A DNA stretch of 64,000 nt from Dyella terrae (lineage in GTDB: Bacteria; Pseudomonadota; Gammaproteobacteria; Xanthomonadales; Rhodanobacteraceae). A model generated the notes under the pieces. That model did no database searches. It worked only from the letters and a program-made list of their open reading frames with translations, and was not told the origin of the DNA. Location: contig NZ_CP089414.1 of assembly GCF_022394535.1 (NCBI RefSeq), forward strand, positions 620,001 through 684,000, in the 5' to 3' direction. A program made the translations under genes and the position numbers. Below, one piece after another: positions 61,705 to 64,000 of the stretch. Each line of letters starts with the position of its first letter. The stretch's first letter is position 1.

Positions 61705-62645
61705 CAGTGAGAAATTCCTGCAAGAGATGTATCGGGTTCGAGCAGTCTTGCGGCGATAGCCAGGCGCCACAGGCCGCGTGCGGCGGCGTCGTCCGCCGCG
61801 TCGATAGGGTGGATGCCGAACAGGGCGGCGGCGCGGTGGTAAAGCGTGCGCTGTGCCGTGTCGCCGACCAGCAGTGGTGGTGCGTCCGCGTGCAGCCAAC
61901 CTTGCGTGGAGGCAATGCGCCATTCCTCGCCGATCATCAGGCCGGACAGGTACGACGGCACCGAGGTTGGCGAGAGTTGTCCATCCAGTACCAGTGTGCG
62001 CGCGGAGAAGAGGCGCAACAGTGCGCCGGCTTCGCCGCTGTCGCGGGCGGCACGCACACCGGCGTCGAAGGCTTCGGTATCGATGTCGCTGTTCTCGCCG
62101 TCGGACACGACTGCGCTGAGGATGGAGTGGTGGCGCAATAGAGCGAATAGTTCGCCCGTCATCAGCGTCGTGATGTGGGTGATGCGGCCGTCGTGCGTCG
62201 TTACCCACTTGCTGTGCGTGCCAGGTAGCACCAGTGTGCGTTCGCCGGTGGCATCGCTGGGTAGTGCGCCGAATACCTGGGTCTCCTCTCCGCGCATCAC
62301 GTCAGGGCCAGTGACATCGCGCACGCCGGGCACGATGTGTAGTGAGCGGCCGTCGCCAGCGTCTACCGAACGGATGCCGGCTGCCAGCGCGCCGAGGTCG
62401 GCGGGTGCGTTGATGTAAGGCACCTCGAGCCAGCCCTGACGGCTGCCAACCATGCCGGCACTCAGTAGTGGCAGGCCGGTTGGCCAGCCGGCGAGTACGT
62501 CAGCCAGCGCGCCTGCAAAGCCGCCATGGGGAAGTTGGCGGACACCCCAGGTGCGATGGCGGCGTTCGCTGACCTCGCCATGGGCGTCGAACAGGAAGGC
62601 GCGCAGGCTGGAGGTGCCCCAGTCCAGGCCGATCAGTCGCATCAT
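61704..62645 (-). CDS. dgoK: 2-dehydro-3-deoxygalactonokinase
   Basis: The protein has 313 residues. The sugar-kinase start MMRLIGLDWGTSSLRAFLFDA, the segment LLSAGMVGSRQGWLEVPYI and LVLPGTHSKWV are typical of DgoK. It phosphorylates 2-dehydro-3-deoxygalactonate for DgoA. ATG 62645 or 62642 (tandem). The operon order is K-A-D. Confidence 0.92.
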   Translation of the reverse strand: MMRLIGLDWGTSSLRAFLFDAHGEVSERRHRTWGVRQLPHGGFAGALADVLAGWPTGLPLLSAGMVGSRQGWLEVPYINAPADLGALAAGIRSVDAGDGRSLHIVPGVRDVTGPDVMRGEETQVFGALPSDATGERTLVLPGTHSKWVTTHDGRITHITTLMTGELFALLRHHSILSAVVSDGENSDIDTEAFDAGVRAARDSGEAGALLRLFSARTLVLDGQLSPTSVPSYLSGLMIGEEWRIASTQGWLHADAPPLLVGDTAQRTLYHRAAALFGIHPIDAADDAAARGLWRLAIAARLLEPDTSLAGISH

Positions 62646-62649
62646 CGAT

Positions 62650-63408
62650 TCAGCTCTCTGCCGAGCGGCCCTTCTGCATGTTGGCGCGCGACTCCTCCAC
62701 CACGCCAAGCATGGCGAGGCGGGCCGCCTCTGGGTCGCTGCGACGAATCGCTTCGAGCACCTTGCGGTGGGCGGGCAGTGCGGACTTGAAGTTCTTGGCG
62801 GTACGCGCGGACAGCACAAAGAATGTGCCAAGTGCGTTCTCGATCACCGTGAACAGCGAAATCATCAGCTCGTTGTTGGTGGCATTGAGTACGGCCTCAT
62901 GGAAAGCAAGATCGGCGACCGCCCAGGCCTCCAGGTCGACGGCGGCTTCCATGGCCGCGTAGGCCTCGTCGATCTGCTGCAATTGTTCGTAGGTGCGCTG
63001 TTTTGCGGCAGCAACGGCGGCACCCGGTTCGATCACCTCGCGCATCTCTGCCAGCTTGCGCACGAAGTCTTCGGTGGGCATCAGTTCGCAGCGCCATGCC
63101 AGCACGTCGGCGTCGAGCTGCTGCCAGGAGCGTGCGTCGCGCACGCGGGTGCCAACCTTGGTGCGCGATTCAACCAGCCCCTTCGCGGAGAGCACTTTCA
63201 TCCCCTCGCGCAGCGCTGTGCGACTCACCTCAAGCTGCTCGGCGAGCAGTTCCTCGCGAGGGAGTAGTTCGCCGGGCTTGAGGCTGCCACCAATGATGCG
63301 TTGACCGAGTTCGTGAACCACATGGCCGTGCAGGCTGCGAGTGGGCGTGGTTGCAGCCCGTGCTCGGCGTGCACGTACGGAGGAGGGTGGGCTGGAGTGT
63401 TTGGTCAT
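62650..63408 (-). CDS. dgoR: FadR/GntR family regulator of D-galactonate genes
   Basis: The protein has 252 residues. The winged HTH (LGQRIIGGSLKPGELLPREELLAEQLEVSRTALREGMKVLSAKGLVESRTKVGTRV) and FCD-type helical ligand domain (ADLAFHEAVLNATNNELMISLF) are clear. DgoR of E. coli represses the dgo operon and is relieved by D-galactonate. ATG 63408 has AGAGGTG upstream; GTG 63417 is an alternative. It is 4 bp before dgoK and divergent from the gene at 63861. Confidence 0.88.
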   Translation of the reverse strand: MTKHSSPPSSVRARRARAATTPTRSLHGHVVHELGQRIIGGSLKPGELLPREELLAEQLEVSRTALREGMKVLSAKGLVESRTKVGTRVRDARSWQQLDADVLAWRCELMPTEDFVRKLAEMREVIEPGAAVAAAKQRTYEQLQQIDEAYAAMEAAVDLEAWAVADLAFHEAVLNATNNELMISLFTVIENALGTFFVLSARTAKNFKSALPAHRKVLEAIRRSDPEAARLAMLGVVEESRANMQKGRSAES

Positions 63409-63860
63409 GGGGTGCACCTCTGCATGGCAGTCGGCCTAATTGTCACACAAGAAACTATTTAGCAAAGGCGCTATGTCGCGTTCTTTGCACTACTTTAATA
63501 CTACTAATGGTCTTTGTGGCAAGGGCGAATAAATTTTTTTGCGACTTGTGATGCGTCGCCACATGGCATTGATGATGACAATTTTCGCTTTATATCCGGA
63601 GGATATGTCTTATTTCTTCGCCGTGCTGGCATCGGTGCTGTTGCGCCGCACCTAAAAAGTCGCTCTAGGTGGCGGCAAGTTCGTGTTGTTATTAATCATA
63701 CCATATGCTCATATGCCGATCCACGCGGACCGGCCTTCTTGTCGGTTGGCGTCGCACAGAGGGTTCGCTTCGGTGAACTCGAGCGACCTCGGCGGTCGCT
63801 GCCATCACCTGGTGGCACGGCTACCAAACAAGAACAGCGTCTTTGGGAGAGGAAGACATC
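63409..63860. other. Divergent promoter region, no gene recognised
   Basis: This 452-bp AT-richer stretch separates dgoR from the divergent exported protein gene. I see AT-rich promoter-like tracts (for example GGGCGAATAAATTTTTTT near 63525) and a pair of CATATG repeats near 63700, but no clear palindrome that could be named the DgoR operator. GGGAGAGGAAG at the end is the SD of the next gene. Confidence 0.5.
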
Positions 63861-64000
63861 ATGCAGACGAAGAAGCTCACGGTGGGCATCCGCAATGCGT
63901 TGTTGTGCGCGTTCGGCGCCGCATGCGGGTTGGGGGTGAACGATCTTTACGCGCAGGTCGCGACGTCCGCTGCGGCGCCTGCGCCTGCGCCAGCGACATC
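63861..64000 (+). CDS. Start of an exported protein, probably a TonB-dependent receptor (partial)
   Basis: The gene runs off the window; only 46 codons are seen. The product begins MQTKKLTVGIRNALLCAFGA and has a signal peptide ending near LYAQ, then an Ala/Pro-rich stretch. Large TonB receptors of Xanthomonadales often begin this way. The SD GGGAGAGGAAG and the divergent dgo operon suggest a receptor for galactose-derived saccharides, but the domains are out of view. Confidence 0.5.
   Translation, partial: MQTKKLTVGIRNALLCAFGAACGLGVNDLYAQVATSAAAPAPAPAT

Noticed and set aside
63497-63507. AATACTACTAA, half of a Xanthomonas LexA box
   Set aside because: Only one half matches and the nearest genes are sugar genes; chance is likely in AT-rich DNA.

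Overview
The window looks like a chromosomal segment of a gamma-proteobacterium of the Xanthomonadales, most likely Rhodanobacteraceae (Dyella, Luteibacter or Frateuria type). This is inferred from high GC content, several TonB-dependent receptors with sugar-utilisation genes, a lexA/umuD-imuA-imuB-dnaE2 cassette and hopanoid genes. No rRNA, tRNA, CRISPR array or intact transposase was recognised.

Layout. 1-4.8 kb: hopanoid genes (hpnI, idi, hpnH, hpnB) with a REP-like inverted repeat. 4.8-10.6 kb: an SOS mutagenesis operon (UmuD/LexA-like autoprotease, imuA, imuB, dnaE2) behind a perfect palindrome that is a good SOS-operator candidate. 10.6-13.4 kb: iron and NO functions (FTR1 permease with a cytochrome c domain, truncated haemoglobin) with decayed remnants of a ferredoxin and possibly nnrS. 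13.4-21 kb: mostly single housekeeping or hypothetical genes (GT28 glycosyltransferase, phosphatase, AlkB-like protein, HAD phosphatase, haem-binding-like protein, LysR). 21-24.4 kb: a TonB receptor overlapping an acid phosphatase, with a three-copy repeat array in front. 24.3-34 kb: small regulator/enzyme modules (frameshifted LysR, CMD protein, ATP-grasp protein beside a large inverted repeat, TetR, Rrf2, AraC, ModE). 34-41 kb: an OprD-type porin, a Fur-box TonB receptor with a PepSY protein, and a frameshifted MASE1 sensor gene. 42-57.3 kb: a glycan-utilisation locus for amino-sugar and mannose-containing polymers (sulfotransferase, LacI, GH2 exo-glucosaminidase, APC permease, TonB receptor, GH20, glucokinase, GH76). 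57.9-59.8 kb: a two-gene RiPP-like cassette, a 53-residue peptide gene followed by an asparagine-synthetase-like enzyme with an attenuator-like hairpin between them. 59.8-64 kb: a D-galactonate operon (dgoR-dgoK-dgoA-dgoD) and, divergently, the first codons of an exported protein, perhaps another TonB receptor.

The most interesting candidate is the small-peptide/asparagine-synthetase pair. It has the A-C order and intergenic hairpin of proteobacterial lasso-peptide operons, but the peptide breaks the usual lasso precursor rule and no B protein (protease/RRE) is nearby. Secondary points are the SOS palindrome, the 27-bp-arm inverted repeat after the ATP-grasp gene, the long palindrome over the rrf2 start, a Cys-repeat secreted protein, an orphan intrinsic terminator suggesting a small RNA, and two genes broken by single-base frameshifts.
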